This document shows, one piece after another, positions 32,706 to 40,495 of a DNA stretch of 64,000 bases. The position numbers and the translations under genes were made by a program. Within the stretch, counting starts at the first letter, position 1, and the number at the start of each line of letters is the position of its first letter. The stretch lies in contig JACKDV010000001.1 of assembly GCA_020633315.1 (NCBI GenBank), forward strand, positions 1 through 64,000. Reading direction: 5' to 3'. The DNA comes from Myxococcales bacterium. Lineage in GTDB: Bacteria; Myxococcota_A; Polyangia; Nannocystales; Nannocystaceae. The notes beneath the pieces were generated by a model. That model ran no database searches. It was given only the letters and a program-made list of their open reading frames with translations, and had not been told where the DNA came from.

Positions 32706-33725
32706 TCAGTCGGAGGTCGGTGCGAGGGAGTCGGTGATGCGCCAGATCGAGGCGCCCATGGCCAGCCCTCCCCCGGTGGCGCACAGCAGCAGGTGTCCCC
32801 CCGCAGGGGGCCGCTTGCCGCAGCGGAGCGCGTCGTCGAGGGCGGCCGGGATGCAGGCCGAGCCCAGGTAGCCCCACTTGTCCATCACCATGTGGGTCCG
32901 CTCCATGCCGAGCTCGAGGGTGCCCATGACCTGCTCGATGGTGCGGGCGTTGAGCTGGGTGAAGACCAGCAGATCGAGGTCGCTGCGCGACAGCTCGGTC
33001 CGTCGCAGCAGCTCGTCGATGAGGGCGGGCCAGCGCTCCGAGTTGAAGGTGCTGGGGAACTTGCGCACGAACTGCACGTGCGGAGGACCGTGCTCGGCGA
33101 TGTTGGCCGCGGTGGCGGGCCGGCTCGCGCCGCCGGTGTAGATCCCGAGGGCGTCGTAGTAGCGCCCCTCGGCGCGCAGCTGCCCCGCGAGGAAGCCGGG
33201 CTCGTCGCCCACGCCGAGCAGCACCGCGGCGGCCCCGTCGGCGAAGAGCGTGGCGGTCTTCTTGTCGTCCCAGTCCAGGAAGCGGGTCATCGCGTAGCCG
33301 CCACACACGAGCACGTGCTGCATGCCGGGCTCGGTGGCGAGGTAGCGCGCGGCGAGGTCCATCGCGGTCACCCAGCCCGCGCAGGCGGCGTTGACGTCGA
33401 AGGTGCCCGCGCGACGGGCCTGGAGCTTGGCCTGGACGGCCGAGGAGGTGGCGGGGCTGATGAAGTCCGGGGTGTCGGTGGCGACGATGACGAGGTCGAC
33501 GTCCTCGGCGGTCACGCCTGCGCGACGCAGGGCCTGCTCGGCGGCGGCGGTGACCATGTCGGAGGTGGTCTCGTCGTCGCTCATCACGTGGCGGGCCTCG
33601 ATCCCCACGTTGTCGACGAGCCACTGGGAGACGGGCTTGTCGAAGCGCTGGTCGAGCTCGGCGTTGGTGATGCGGCGCTTCGGGATGTAGAGGCCCGTGG
33701 AGCGGATCTGTGCGTAGCGGGTCAT
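32706..33725 (-). CDS. KAS III/FabH-like thiolase-fold enzyme with altered active site
   Basis: The ATG at 33725 overlaps the stop of the ligase gene (ATGA). The 339-aa product has the FabH fold signature: SDMVTAAAEQALRRAGV, DLVIVATDTPDFISPATS, nucleophile Cys115 in DVNAACAGW, and FADGAAAVLLG. In FabH the next two catalytic residues sit in PHQAN and HGNTSAA; here the matching stretches are VFTQLNART (Thr256 for His) and DKWGYLGSACIP (Tyr286 for Asn). Decarboxylating condensation would need those residues, so this may be an acyltransferase or a KAS III relative with other chemistry. The acyl-CoA/AMP ligase encoded just upstream is the probable substrate supplier. Confidence 0.78.
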   Translation of the reverse strand: MTRYAQIRSTGLYIPKRRITNAELDQRFDKPVSQWLVDNVGIEARHVMSDDETTSDMVTAAAEQALRRAGVTAEDVDLVIVATDTPDFISPATSSAVQAKLQARRAGTFDVNAACAGWVTAMDLAARYLATEPGMQHVLVCGGYAMTRFLDWDDKKTATLFADGAAAVLLGVGDEPGFLAGQLRAEGRYYDALGIYTGGASRPATAANIAEHGPPHVQFVRKFPSTFNSERWPALIDELLRRTELSRSDLDLLVFTQLNARTIEQVMGTLELGMERTHMVMDKWGYLGSACIPAALDDALRCGKRPPAGGHLLLCATGGGLAMGASIWRITDSLAPTSD

Positions 33726-35419
33726 CGCGGGGTGCCCTCGGCGTAGAGAGCCTCGAGCTCGTCGTGGAAGGCAGCCTGGATGTGGTGGCGCCGGAGCTTG
33801 AGGGTGGTGGTGAGATGGCCGCCCTCCACGCTCAGGGGGCGCTCCATCACGCAAAATCGCTTGATCTGCTCGAAGCGGGCGAGCTCGGCGTTGACCTGCT
33901 CGACGGCCTGGGCGACCGCGGCCCGGACGGCTTCGGCGTGCTGCGGCCGGGGGAGCCCGCGGGCCCCGAGGTCGTGCTCGATCCGCTCGTGGTCCAGCCA
34001 GATGCCCGCGGTGAGGAACTTCTTGCCGTCGCCGTAGACCATCGCGTGCAGCACCCAGGGGTGCGCGCACAGGCGGGTCTCGATGTCGACGGGCGGGACG
34101 TTCTTGCCGCCCGAGGTGACGAGGATCTCCTTGCGCCGCCCGGTGAGCCGTAGCGAGCCATCCTCGGTGAGGCGACCGAGGTCGCCGGTGCGGAACCATC
34201 CGTCGGGGGTGAAGGCCGCTGCGGTGGCCTCGGGATCGCGGTGGTAGCCCCCGAACACCCCGGGCCCGCGCGCCTGGATCTCCCCGTCGTCGGCGATGCG
34301 CAGCTCGACCGAGGGCAGCGGCTGGCCCACCGAGTCGATGCGCCCGGCATCGGGGCGCTCGACGGTGAGGGTGGGGGAGCACTCGGTGAGGCCGTAGCCC
34401 TCGAGCAGGCGGATGCCGGCCTGGTGGAACAGGGCCTTGATCTCCGGGCGCAGGCGGGCGCCCCCGCTCAGGCAGAAGCGCAGCCGCCCGCCCGTGGCCT
34501 CGAGGAGGGCGCGCACCCGGTCCTCGGGGCCGTCGTGGGCCATGGCGAGGGTCGCCAGCTTCTCCCAGTACGCGGGCACGCTCAGGAACACCGAGGGACG
34601 CAGCTCGGGCAGCAGCCCGAGCACCGAGCCCGGGTCGCACAGGTAGCTGGTGAAGCCGAGGGTGTTGCCGGTGTGGGCCTCGCCGTAGCCGAACACGTGG
34701 CTCATGGGCAGCCACAGCAGGTCGACGGCGTGCTCCTCGATGAGCGGAGCATTGGAGCGCATCCAGTCGGACCAGTTGATGGCGAGGTTGGCGTGGGTCA
34801 GCGGCACGCCCTTGGGTCGCCCCGTGGTCCCGCTGGTGTAGAGCATCAGCGCGGGCTGGTGGGGATCGAGGCGCTCGAGCCGGGCCGCGAGGCGCTCGGG
34901 AGCCCGGCCGTCGTGGGCTCGCCCCTCGTCCATCACCTCGGCCCACGAGCGCACCACGAGCTCGGCGGTCTCGGGGACGCGAGCCCTGGGATCGAGCATC
35001 ACCGCGGCGCTCAGCTCGGGGAGCGAGGCCCCGGGAGCGAGCACGCGCTCGAGCCGGGCCGGATCGTCGACGAGCACCAGCCGGCACTGACCGTGGCCGA
35101 GGACGTAGGTGGCCTGGTCGGCGGTGCTGCCGGGATAGATCGGCACGGCCACCCCGCCCGCGGCCTGGATCCCCAGCGCGGCCGCCATCCACTCGACCCG
35201 GTTGTCCGCGAAGATGGCGACGCGATCGCCGGGCTGGAGGCCCCAGCTCGTGCAGAAGGCCGCGACGCCCTCGATTTGCTGCGCGTGCTCACGCCAGGTG
35301 ACGGGGGACCACCCATTGGCATCGAGCACGAGGTAGCGCGGCCGTTCGGCGCGCTCCTCGAGCCGTGCGAGCACGGACCACGGCGCTGGCCGTGGCTCGA
35401 CATGGGGGGTGACGTCCAT
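33722..35419 (-). CDS. AMP-dependent acyl-CoA synthetase/ligase
   Basis: The 565-aa protein is an ANL-superfamily adenylating enzyme. Motifs include ALMLYTSGTTGRPKGVPLTH (phosphate-binding loop), a LLEGYGLTECSPTLTV segment, GWFRTGDLGRLTEDG with the AMP-ribose Asp, and a C-terminal domain hinge with GRRKEILVTSGGKNVPP that includes a catalytic-Lys region. Length and the ILVTSGGKNV text fit long-chain fatty-acid CoA ligases. It is the first gene of the six-gene operon, has a plausible promoter at 35495-35523, and overlaps the KAS III-like gene by four bases. Confidence 0.85.
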   Translation of the reverse strand: MDVTPHVEPRPAPWSVLARLEERAERPRYLVLDANGWSPVTWREHAQQIEGVAAFCTSWGLQPGDRVAIFADNRVEWMAAALGIQAAGGVAVPIYPGSTADQATYVLGHGQCRLVLVDDPARLERVLAPGASLPELSAAVMLDPRARVPETAELVVRSWAEVMDEGRAHDGRAPERLAARLERLDPHQPALMLYTSGTTGRPKGVPLTHANLAINWSDWMRSNAPLIEEHAVDLLWLPMSHVFGYGEAHTGNTLGFTSYLCDPGSVLGLLPELRPSVFLSVPAYWEKLATLAMAHDGPEDRVRALLEATGGRLRFCLSGGARLRPEIKALFHQAGIRLLEGYGLTECSPTLTVERPDAGRIDSVGQPLPSVELRIADDGEIQARGPGVFGGYHRDPEATAAAFTPDGWFRTGDLGRLTEDGSLRLTGRRKEILVTSGGKNVPPVDIETRLCAHPWVLHAMVYGDGKKFLTAGIWLDHERIEHDLGARGLPRPQHAEAVRAAVAQAVEQVNAELARFEQIKRFCVMERPLSVEGGHLTTTLKLRRHHIQAAFHDELEALYAEGTPR

Positions 35420-35494
35420 GCGCTATCGACACGGCCCACCGACCCGGCATGAAGGTCGGGACGATGCCGTTTTGCAGTGCAGCAAGCAGGGGGC

Positions 35495-35523
35495 AAGCTA
35501 CAGGGAGGCGAAAACTCCGTCAA
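35495..35523 (-). promoter_or_regulatory. Sigma-70-like promoter for the ligase operon
   Basis: On the minus strand TTGACG (35518-35523) and TAGCTT (35495-35500) are separated by 17 bases. The -35 box matches five of six consensus positions and the -10 box the conserved TAxxxT frame. The -10 lies about 75 bases upstream of the ATG at 35419, inside the divergent spacer with the PhaR gene. Confidence 0.45.
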
Positions 35524-35618
35524 GATGGAAAATTTGCGGGTCAACGCACGGGCACCGGGGCGCGAGACGCGGTAGGGTATTGCGTTGCAGCGGCCTGGGC
35601 CGCCGCCCCCGCGGGACC

Positions 35619-36170
35619 ATGCTCGTCAAGAAGTACAGCAATCGCCGACTCTACGACACCGAGGACAGCCGGTACATCACCCTGGACGAGCTGGCCGAGA
35701 AGGTCCGGCGGGGAGCCGACGTCAAGGTGGTCGAGGCCAAGACGGGCGAGGATCTCACCCAGGCCACGCTCACGCAGATCATCCTCGAGAGCAACGCGGC
35801 TCGGCTGCTGCCGGTGCCGCTGCTGACCCAGCTCATCCGCATGCGGGACGATGCGCTCGCGGAGTTCTTCGGCCGCTACGTGTCGATGGCCCTGGAGATG
35901 TACAATCAGGCCCGTAGCGGGGCCCAGCAGGTCGCTCCGTACTTTCCCTTCGCCCAGATGCCGATGCAGGCGGCCGATGCCTTCATGCGGATGTTCACGG
36001 GCGCTCCCCCCGTGGTACCGCGGCCGGCTGCCCACGTGCCGACGCCTCCGCCCGAGCCGGAGGAGCCGAGGTCGCGCGAGGACGTGGCCGATCTGCGTCG
36101 CGAGCTCGACGAGCTCAAGCAGCTCATCCGCTCGGTGGCCAAGCCGGCCAAGGGCGGCGACGCGGACTAG
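35619..36170 (+). CDS. phaR: PhaR-type polyhydroxyalkanoate synthesis regulator
   Basis: The ATG at 35619 gives 183 aa; the open frame upstream is spacer. The N-terminus reads LVKKYSNRRLYDTEDSRYITLDELAEKVRRG, which is the PHA/PHB accumulation regulator DNA-binding domain (KKYxNRRLYDT). A second segment, LTQIILESNAARLLPVPLLTQLIRMRDD, matches the accumulation-associated domain. A Pro-rich stretch and a C-terminal helix (DVADLRRELDELKQLIRS) follow. PhaR proteins bind PHA granules and repress phasin genes when free. It is divergent from the ligase operon and has a PHA-depolymerase-like gene downstream. Confidence 0.85.
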   Translation: MLVKKYSNRRLYDTEDSRYITLDELAEKVRRGADVKVVEAKTGEDLTQATLTQIILESNAARLLPVPLLTQLIRMRDDALAEFFGRYVSMALEMYNQARSGAQQVAPYFPFAQMPMQAADAFMRMFTGAPPVVPRPAAHVPTPPPEPEEPRSREDVADLRRELDELKQLIRSVAKPAKGGDAD

Positions 36171-36185
36171 CGGAATGAAGGATGG

Positions 36186-36203
36186 CGAGCGCGGCCACGC
36201 TCG
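36186..36203 (+). terminator. Short hairpin after the PhaR gene
   Basis: CGAGCG (36186-36191) pairs with CGCTCG (36198-36203) with a 6-base loop, 15 bases past the stop. Only six pairs and no T-run. The rest of the spacer to 36423 shows no gene. Confidence 0.3.
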
Positions 36204-36423
36204 GCGGGAGCGCGGCGACTCTGCCATGGTGCGCTGCATGGTAGGTGAACCGCCCTACGCGGCGCTCACCGACTGGACATGGTGTTGAACGCTACTTGGT
36301 GCCATCTGGGGCCCGATTCGAGAAACTTCCGTCTTTTCGCACCTGCAACAGAATAGGACCGGCCCGTCTTCGTGACGGAGGCGAGCAGGGGAAACCCGAC
36401 TCGATCCAGGAACGAGGACGACG

Positions 36424-37353
36424 ATGTCGAGCACGCAGTGGATGACGAGCATGGTGATGGTGATGGGGCTGGCGGTGGGGGGCTGTGACGAGCCCGAGGC
36501 CGCGGTCCTCGACGACGAGGCGAGGTCGCCGACGATGGACGTGGTGGGCACGGCCCGCGACGCGAGCGAGGTGGCGAGCTCCGTCTGCGACGTGGGTGCG
36601 ACCTACATCGACTGCGAGGCCGAGTCGATCTTCCTCGACGTCGACGGCGAGGATCGCGAGGTCCTGTACCGGGTGCCGCCGGGCAGTGCCCCCGCGGGCG
36701 GCTGGCCCGTGGTCATCGCCTTGCACGGGACCAACGACCCGGCGGGCAAGTTCTTCGACTGGAGCTACTTCAGCTTCGTCGACCAGGCCTTCGGAGGCTA
36801 CTACGAGACCAAGACCACCCAGGGGCTGCTCGATGCCGGCTTCGCCGTGCTCGCGCCGAAGGCCCGCGTGCGCGCGGGCAGCATCTACTGGGACACCAAC
36901 ATCCCGCCCTACGCCAGCGACTGGGAGTCCTCCCCCGACGCGGCGCTGTTCGAGCAGCTCTTCGACGAGATCGACATGGGGACCTTCGGCCCCCTCGACT
37001 CCTCGCGGAAGTACGCGATGGGGCTGAGCAGCGGCGGCTACCAGGCCAGCCGCCTCGCGGTGGAGTACCCCGAGGAGATCCAGGCCATCGCGCTACAGTC
37101 GGCCTCGTACGCGACCTGCATCAGCTCGTTCCCGTGCTCGGTCTCGGCGCAGGACGTGCCCGACGACCATCCGCCCACCCTGCTGATGGCGGGCTACTGG
37201 GACGGGATCGTGCCCCTCTACACCATCGAGCCCTATGCCGAGGCGCTCGACGACGACGGGACCGAGGTGGTGCTCGAGGTGGTGGGCTACGCCTCCCACC
37301 AGTGGACCTCGTACTCGCCCGGGTGGGTGCTGAGCTGGTTCCAGACCCACTGA
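36424..37353 (+). CDS. Esterase lipoprotein, PHA-depolymerase-like
   Basis: The 309-aa protein has a signal with lipobox (MGLAVGGCDEP). It is an alpha/beta hydrolase: WPVVIALHGTND (oxyanion), KYAMGLSSGGYQASRLA with the nucleophile Ser in GLSSG, LLMAGYWDGIVPLYT with the probable Asp, and GYASHQWTS with the His. The Cys pair CDVGATYIDC and CISSFPC may form disulfides. The arrangement resembles extracellular PHA depolymerases and feruloyl-esterase-like enzymes. It follows the phaR gene, which supports a PHA link, though the 253-bp spacer suggests its own promoter. Confidence 0.7.
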   Translation: MSSTQWMTSMVMVMGLAVGGCDEPEAAVLDDEARSPTMDVVGTARDASEVASSVCDVGATYIDCEAESIFLDVDGEDREVLYRVPPGSAPAGGWPVVIALHGTNDPAGKFFDWSYFSFVDQAFGGYYETKTTQGLLDAGFAVLAPKARVRAGSIYWDTNIPPYASDWESSPDAALFEQLFDEIDMGTFGPLDSSRKYAMGLSSGGYQASRLAVEYPEEIQAIALQSASYATCISSFPCSVSAQDVPDDHPPTLLMAGYWDGIVPLYTIEPYAEALDDDGTEVVLEVVGYASHQWTSYSPGWVLSWFQTH

Positions 37354-37366
37354 GGGGCGCGGGCGC

Positions 37367-38311
37367 TCAGCTCCACATGCACAGGGAGCCACCGTAGCAG
37401 GTCATCCCGGCGGGGCAGCTCCCGAAGGTGCAGTCGAGGTAGCACTCGTTCAGGCCGTCGTCGGTCAGGTCCGAGCAGGTGACCGTCGCGGAGCCGCCCG
37501 GGGACGCTGGGCAGCTCCCGGCGTTGACGCAGCCCTCGGTGCACACGCTGACCGACGGGGTCATCACGTTGTCGCTCAGGCAGACCCCGTCGAGCCCGCA
37601 GATCGATAGACCGTTGTTGAGGCAGTCGCCGTAGGGCACACCGTCGGCTCCCTCGCCCGGCCAGATGCAGGCGATGTCGGCGAAGCAGACCATGCCGGTG
37701 GGGCAGGTCTCGCCGCTCGAGCAGTCGAGGTAGCAGAAGTTGGTGCCGTCGCCGGTGATGGCGTCGCAGGTGACCACGGCGTTGCCGGTGGGCGGCAGCC
37801 CGGGGCAGTCGCAGGCGTCGACGCAGTTGGTCTGGGCACACACGCCGGCGATGGTCGGATCGCCGCCGGTGATGCAGGTGGCTGCGCCGCCGCCACAGCC
37901 GGAGGTGTCGACCACGTTGCCGGGGCCCAGGCAGTCGACGTAGTTGCCGGGGACGTCGTTGCAGCCGCCGCCCGTGGGCACGCACACCCCGTCCGTGCAG
38001 GTCTCCATGGCGCCGCAGGGCGGGTTGCAGCCGACGGGGCCGGTGGTGGGCTCGTCGGTGGTGGTCCCCGGATCGGTCGAGGTGGTCCCCGGCGCGGAGT
38101 CGCTGCCGGTGTCGTCGGCCGAGCCGCCCATGGTCACCACCTCGCCGGTCACCATGTCGCCGGTCTCGTCGAAGGTGGTCACCCCCGGTTGGGTGGGGTT
38201 GGGTGCGGTACCGAAGGTGGTGACGCCATCGCTGACCCCGGTGGTGCAGCCACCGAGGAGGGCCGCGATCACGACGAGGGACGACCTAGGAATGCCAAGC
38301 ATGCGAGCCAT
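37367..38311 (-). CDS. Cys-rich lipoprotein with two related repeats
   Basis: The ATG at 38311 (another at 38302) gives about 314 aa with lipobox (ALLGGCTTG) and a Thr/Gly/Asp/Pro linker to about residue 85. The rest is disulfide-rich with more than 25 cysteines. It starts with CNPPCGAMETCTDGVC and contains two similar blocks, each with a TCDAITGDGTNFCYLDC or TCSDLTDDGLNECYLDC line followed by CPTGMVCF or CPAGMTCY. These look like small extracellular EGF/trypsin-inhibitor-like knots common in myxobacterial surface proteins. Function unknown. It is convergent with the esterase gene at 13 bp. Confidence 0.68.
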   Translation of the reverse strand: MARMLGIPRSSLVVIAALLGGCTTGVSDGVTTFGTAPNPTQPGVTTFDETGDMVTGEVVTMGGSADDTGSDSAPGTTSTDPGTTTDEPTTGPVGCNPPCGAMETCTDGVCVPTGGGCNDVPGNYVDCLGPGNVVDTSGCGGGAATCITGGDPTIAGVCAQTNCVDACDCPGLPPTGNAVVTCDAITGDGTNFCYLDCSSGETCPTGMVCFADIACIWPGEGADGVPYGDCLNNGLSICGLDGVCLSDNVMTPSVSVCTEGCVNAGSCPASPGGSATVTCSDLTDDGLNECYLDCTFGSCPAGMTCYGGSLCMWS

Positions 38312-38454
38312 GTGAAGAAACCCGATCCCTACCATAGGCCACGGGCGAGGTCGGATTCCACCGGATTGTCGTGGAGATCGCCCCGTGAGGGTGGTCCTCG
38401 CGTCGCGTGCGCGGGTCCTGGTCGACTCGAAGCGGGTGGACCTATGCTCGCCGC

Positions 38455-40194
38455 GTGGATCGCCAGCCGCCCCGCAGCACCTCCAACGCCATCGATCTCT
38501 ACATCCGTACCTACTACTCCCTGCTGCGGAGCTCGGGCGAGGTCCGCGTGCGCTCGTTCGAGGAGGCCCATGCCTTCAGCGACTCGAGCCTGCACACGGG
38601 GGCCCGGGACGAGCGACCCGACGTGGCGGCCTTCGGCTACAGCGCGGCGCGGCTGCCAGGCTGCATGACCCAGGTTCGTCGGCTGGTGGCGGGTCAGTCG
38701 CTCGACCAGTTCGAGCGCGCCGGCCTGTCGGTGCGAGGCTGGCGGACGGTGGGGACCCGAGGGCGGCGACGTCCCCATCGCTGGGACGGGGGCGAGGTGC
38801 TGGCGGTGTTCGTGACCAGCGCGTCGGACATCGATGACCTGGTGCCCATCGTCACCGCGTACCAGATCGAGTGGAACAAGATGCACCTGCGGCTGCAGGG
38901 CAGCGAGCTCGGTCGGCGCCTGGTGGACGACGAGGTGGCCGAGGGCGATCCCGAGCTCGACGAGGCGGTGGGCCAGACCCTGGGGCTGTCTCCCCACGAC
39001 GTCGACTCGCTGCGCAAGGCGCTGGGCGACCTGCGGGAGGGGCTCGCGGCGATCGCCCGCGGCCCCCGGGACCTGCGGCTGCGGCTGCTCGCGGGCACCC
39101 TGCTCGAGTATCGCCGCGCCACCCAGCGCTGGTGGCACGGCATCGAGGGCGCCTACGGATCGGAGGGCCCGCCGCGCCCGGTCTACTTCGTCTCCTCCAA
39201 TACCCACGCGCTGTGCAACCTGGTGGGCGGCTACGTGCGGCAGCATCGGGACGAGATCTTCGACTTCGCGCGCGCCACCGACTTCGAGGGGCTCAGCGAG
39301 CGCATCGAGCAGGCCCAGCGCGACGGCGACGAGGACGAGCTGAGCAACCTGAGCTACTACCTGCTGCGGCAGTACATCACCGGCGATCCCGAGCGGGCGG
39401 CGGAGCGGGTCGCCCAGGTGCAGGCCTCGGACGCGGAGTGCGGGATTGCGACCCTGAGCTCGCCGGGCCACCTCGACGTCAACGCGCAGCTGTTCTCGCT
39501 GCGGGACCTCCGGCCCGAGCTCCTCGACCCGCGGGTCCGCGTCGAGGAGATCGAGCGTCTACGCGACAGCGACGCGGTGATCATCAACATCGACTACCCG
39601 CTGGGCATGGCGGCCTACCACCACCTCACCCAGCTCGCGCAGGGGGTGGGGGAGATCCGGGGCATCTACGTGGTCGGCAAGGCGGCCACCCTCAACGGCC
39701 GGGTGGGGGACGTGATGCTCTCCACCGTCGCCTACGACGAGCACTCGCAGAACACCTACCTGTTCCGCAACTGCTTCGTGGCGGCCGACGTGGCCTCGCA
39801 GGTGCGCTTCGGCACCGTGCTCGACAACCAAAAGGCCCTCACCGTGCGCGGCTCGTTCCTGCAGAACCGCGAGTACATGAACGTCTTCTACCGCGAGGGC
39901 TACACGGTGGTGGAGATGGAGGCGGGCCCGTACCTGTCGGCGATCTACGAGATGGTCTACCCCAAGCGCCATCCCACCGACGAGGTCGTGCACCTGAGCA
40001 ACCTGCTGCCCTTCGAGTTCGGGCTGCTGCACTACGCCTCGGACACCCCGTACTCGCGCCGGCAGAGCCTGCTGTCCAAGAGCCTGAGCTACTTCGGCGT
40101 GGACGCGACCTACGGCTGTGCCATCGCCACGCTCCAGCGGATCCTGCGGGGCGAGGTGGCGCGGCTGCGGGGCACCGACCCCACGCAGCGTTGA
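38455..40194 (+). CDS. Conserved protein with nucleoside-phosphorylase-like C-terminal half
   Basis: The GTG at 38455 starts at VDRQPPRSTSNAIDLYIRTYYSLLRS, giving 579 aa; no ATG gives a better start. The first 300 residues are helical with no motif I know. The second half reads like the purine-nucleoside phosphorylase/nucleosidase fold: GIYVVGKAATLNGRVGDVMLSTVAYDEHS, a VLDNQKALTVRGSFLQN segment, and YTVVEMEAGPYLSAIYE, which resembles the EME ribose-binding motif of that superfamily. It may match the uncharacterised DUF6909-type family (from memory, not checked). It has no signal peptide, so it is cytoplasmic. A hairpin lies 64 bp downstream. Confidence 0.6.
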   Translation: MDRQPPRSTSNAIDLYIRTYYSLLRSSGEVRVRSFEEAHAFSDSSLHTGARDERPDVAAFGYSAARLPGCMTQVRRLVAGQSLDQFERAGLSVRGWRTVGTRGRRRPHRWDGGEVLAVFVTSASDIDDLVPIVTAYQIEWNKMHLRLQGSELGRRLVDDEVAEGDPELDEAVGQTLGLSPHDVDSLRKALGDLREGLAAIARGPRDLRLRLLAGTLLEYRRATQRWWHGIEGAYGSEGPPRPVYFVSSNTHALCNLVGGYVRQHRDEIFDFARATDFEGLSERIEQAQRDGDEDELSNLSYYLLRQYITGDPERAAERVAQVQASDAECGIATLSSPGHLDVNAQLFSLRDLRPELLDPRVRVEEIERLRDSDAVIINIDYPLGMAAYHHLTQLAQGVGEIRGIYVVGKAATLNGRVGDVMLSTVAYDEHSQNTYLFRNCFVAADVASQVRFGTVLDNQKALTVRGSFLQNREYMNVFYREGYTVVEMEAGPYLSAIYEMVYPKRHPTDEVVHLSNLLPFEFGLLHYASDTPYSRRQSLLSKSLSYFGVDATYGCAIATLQRILRGEVARLRGTDPTQR

Positions 40195-40495
40195 GCCGGC
40201 CCGAGGGAAGGGGCGTGCGAGCGCTCGAGCGGGCGTCGATGAGCTGATCCGCACGAGCCGGCCGCGGCTGCGCGGCCGTTGTGCCGTGATTCGGGACCGG
40301 CTGCGGACACCCGCCCCGCTACGGGACGTCGAGTCGAGCGCCCGGCCGTCGTGGGCCACTTCGAACGATGCAACATTCAGCTCTCGGCAACGGCCATGGG
40401 GCTCGGTTGGGAATTCATCAATACCTTTCTTGGAAGGTGTCGGTCATACAGTGCCCGCACAACAACCCAATCCCCTCACCCGAGGACCGCCCCCC
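40195..40495. other. 301-bp intergenic region with one hairpin
   Basis: The spacer between the nucleosidase-like gene and the di-heme gene has no supported ORF. It holds a 7-bp stem (CGGCCGC at 40259-40265 with 40272-40278, 6-base loop) that may terminate the upstream gene. A relatively A/T-rich stretch at 40400-40455 probably contains the downstream promoter, but I cannot define boxes. Confidence 0.45.

Noticed and set aside
29040..35419. OleABCD-type hydrocarbon (olefin) cluster
   Set aside because: Ligase, thiolase-fold enzyme and hydrolase are present, but there is no OleD reductase, the hydrolase is a lipoprotein, and the thiolase-fold enzyme lacks the expected His. The match is superficial.
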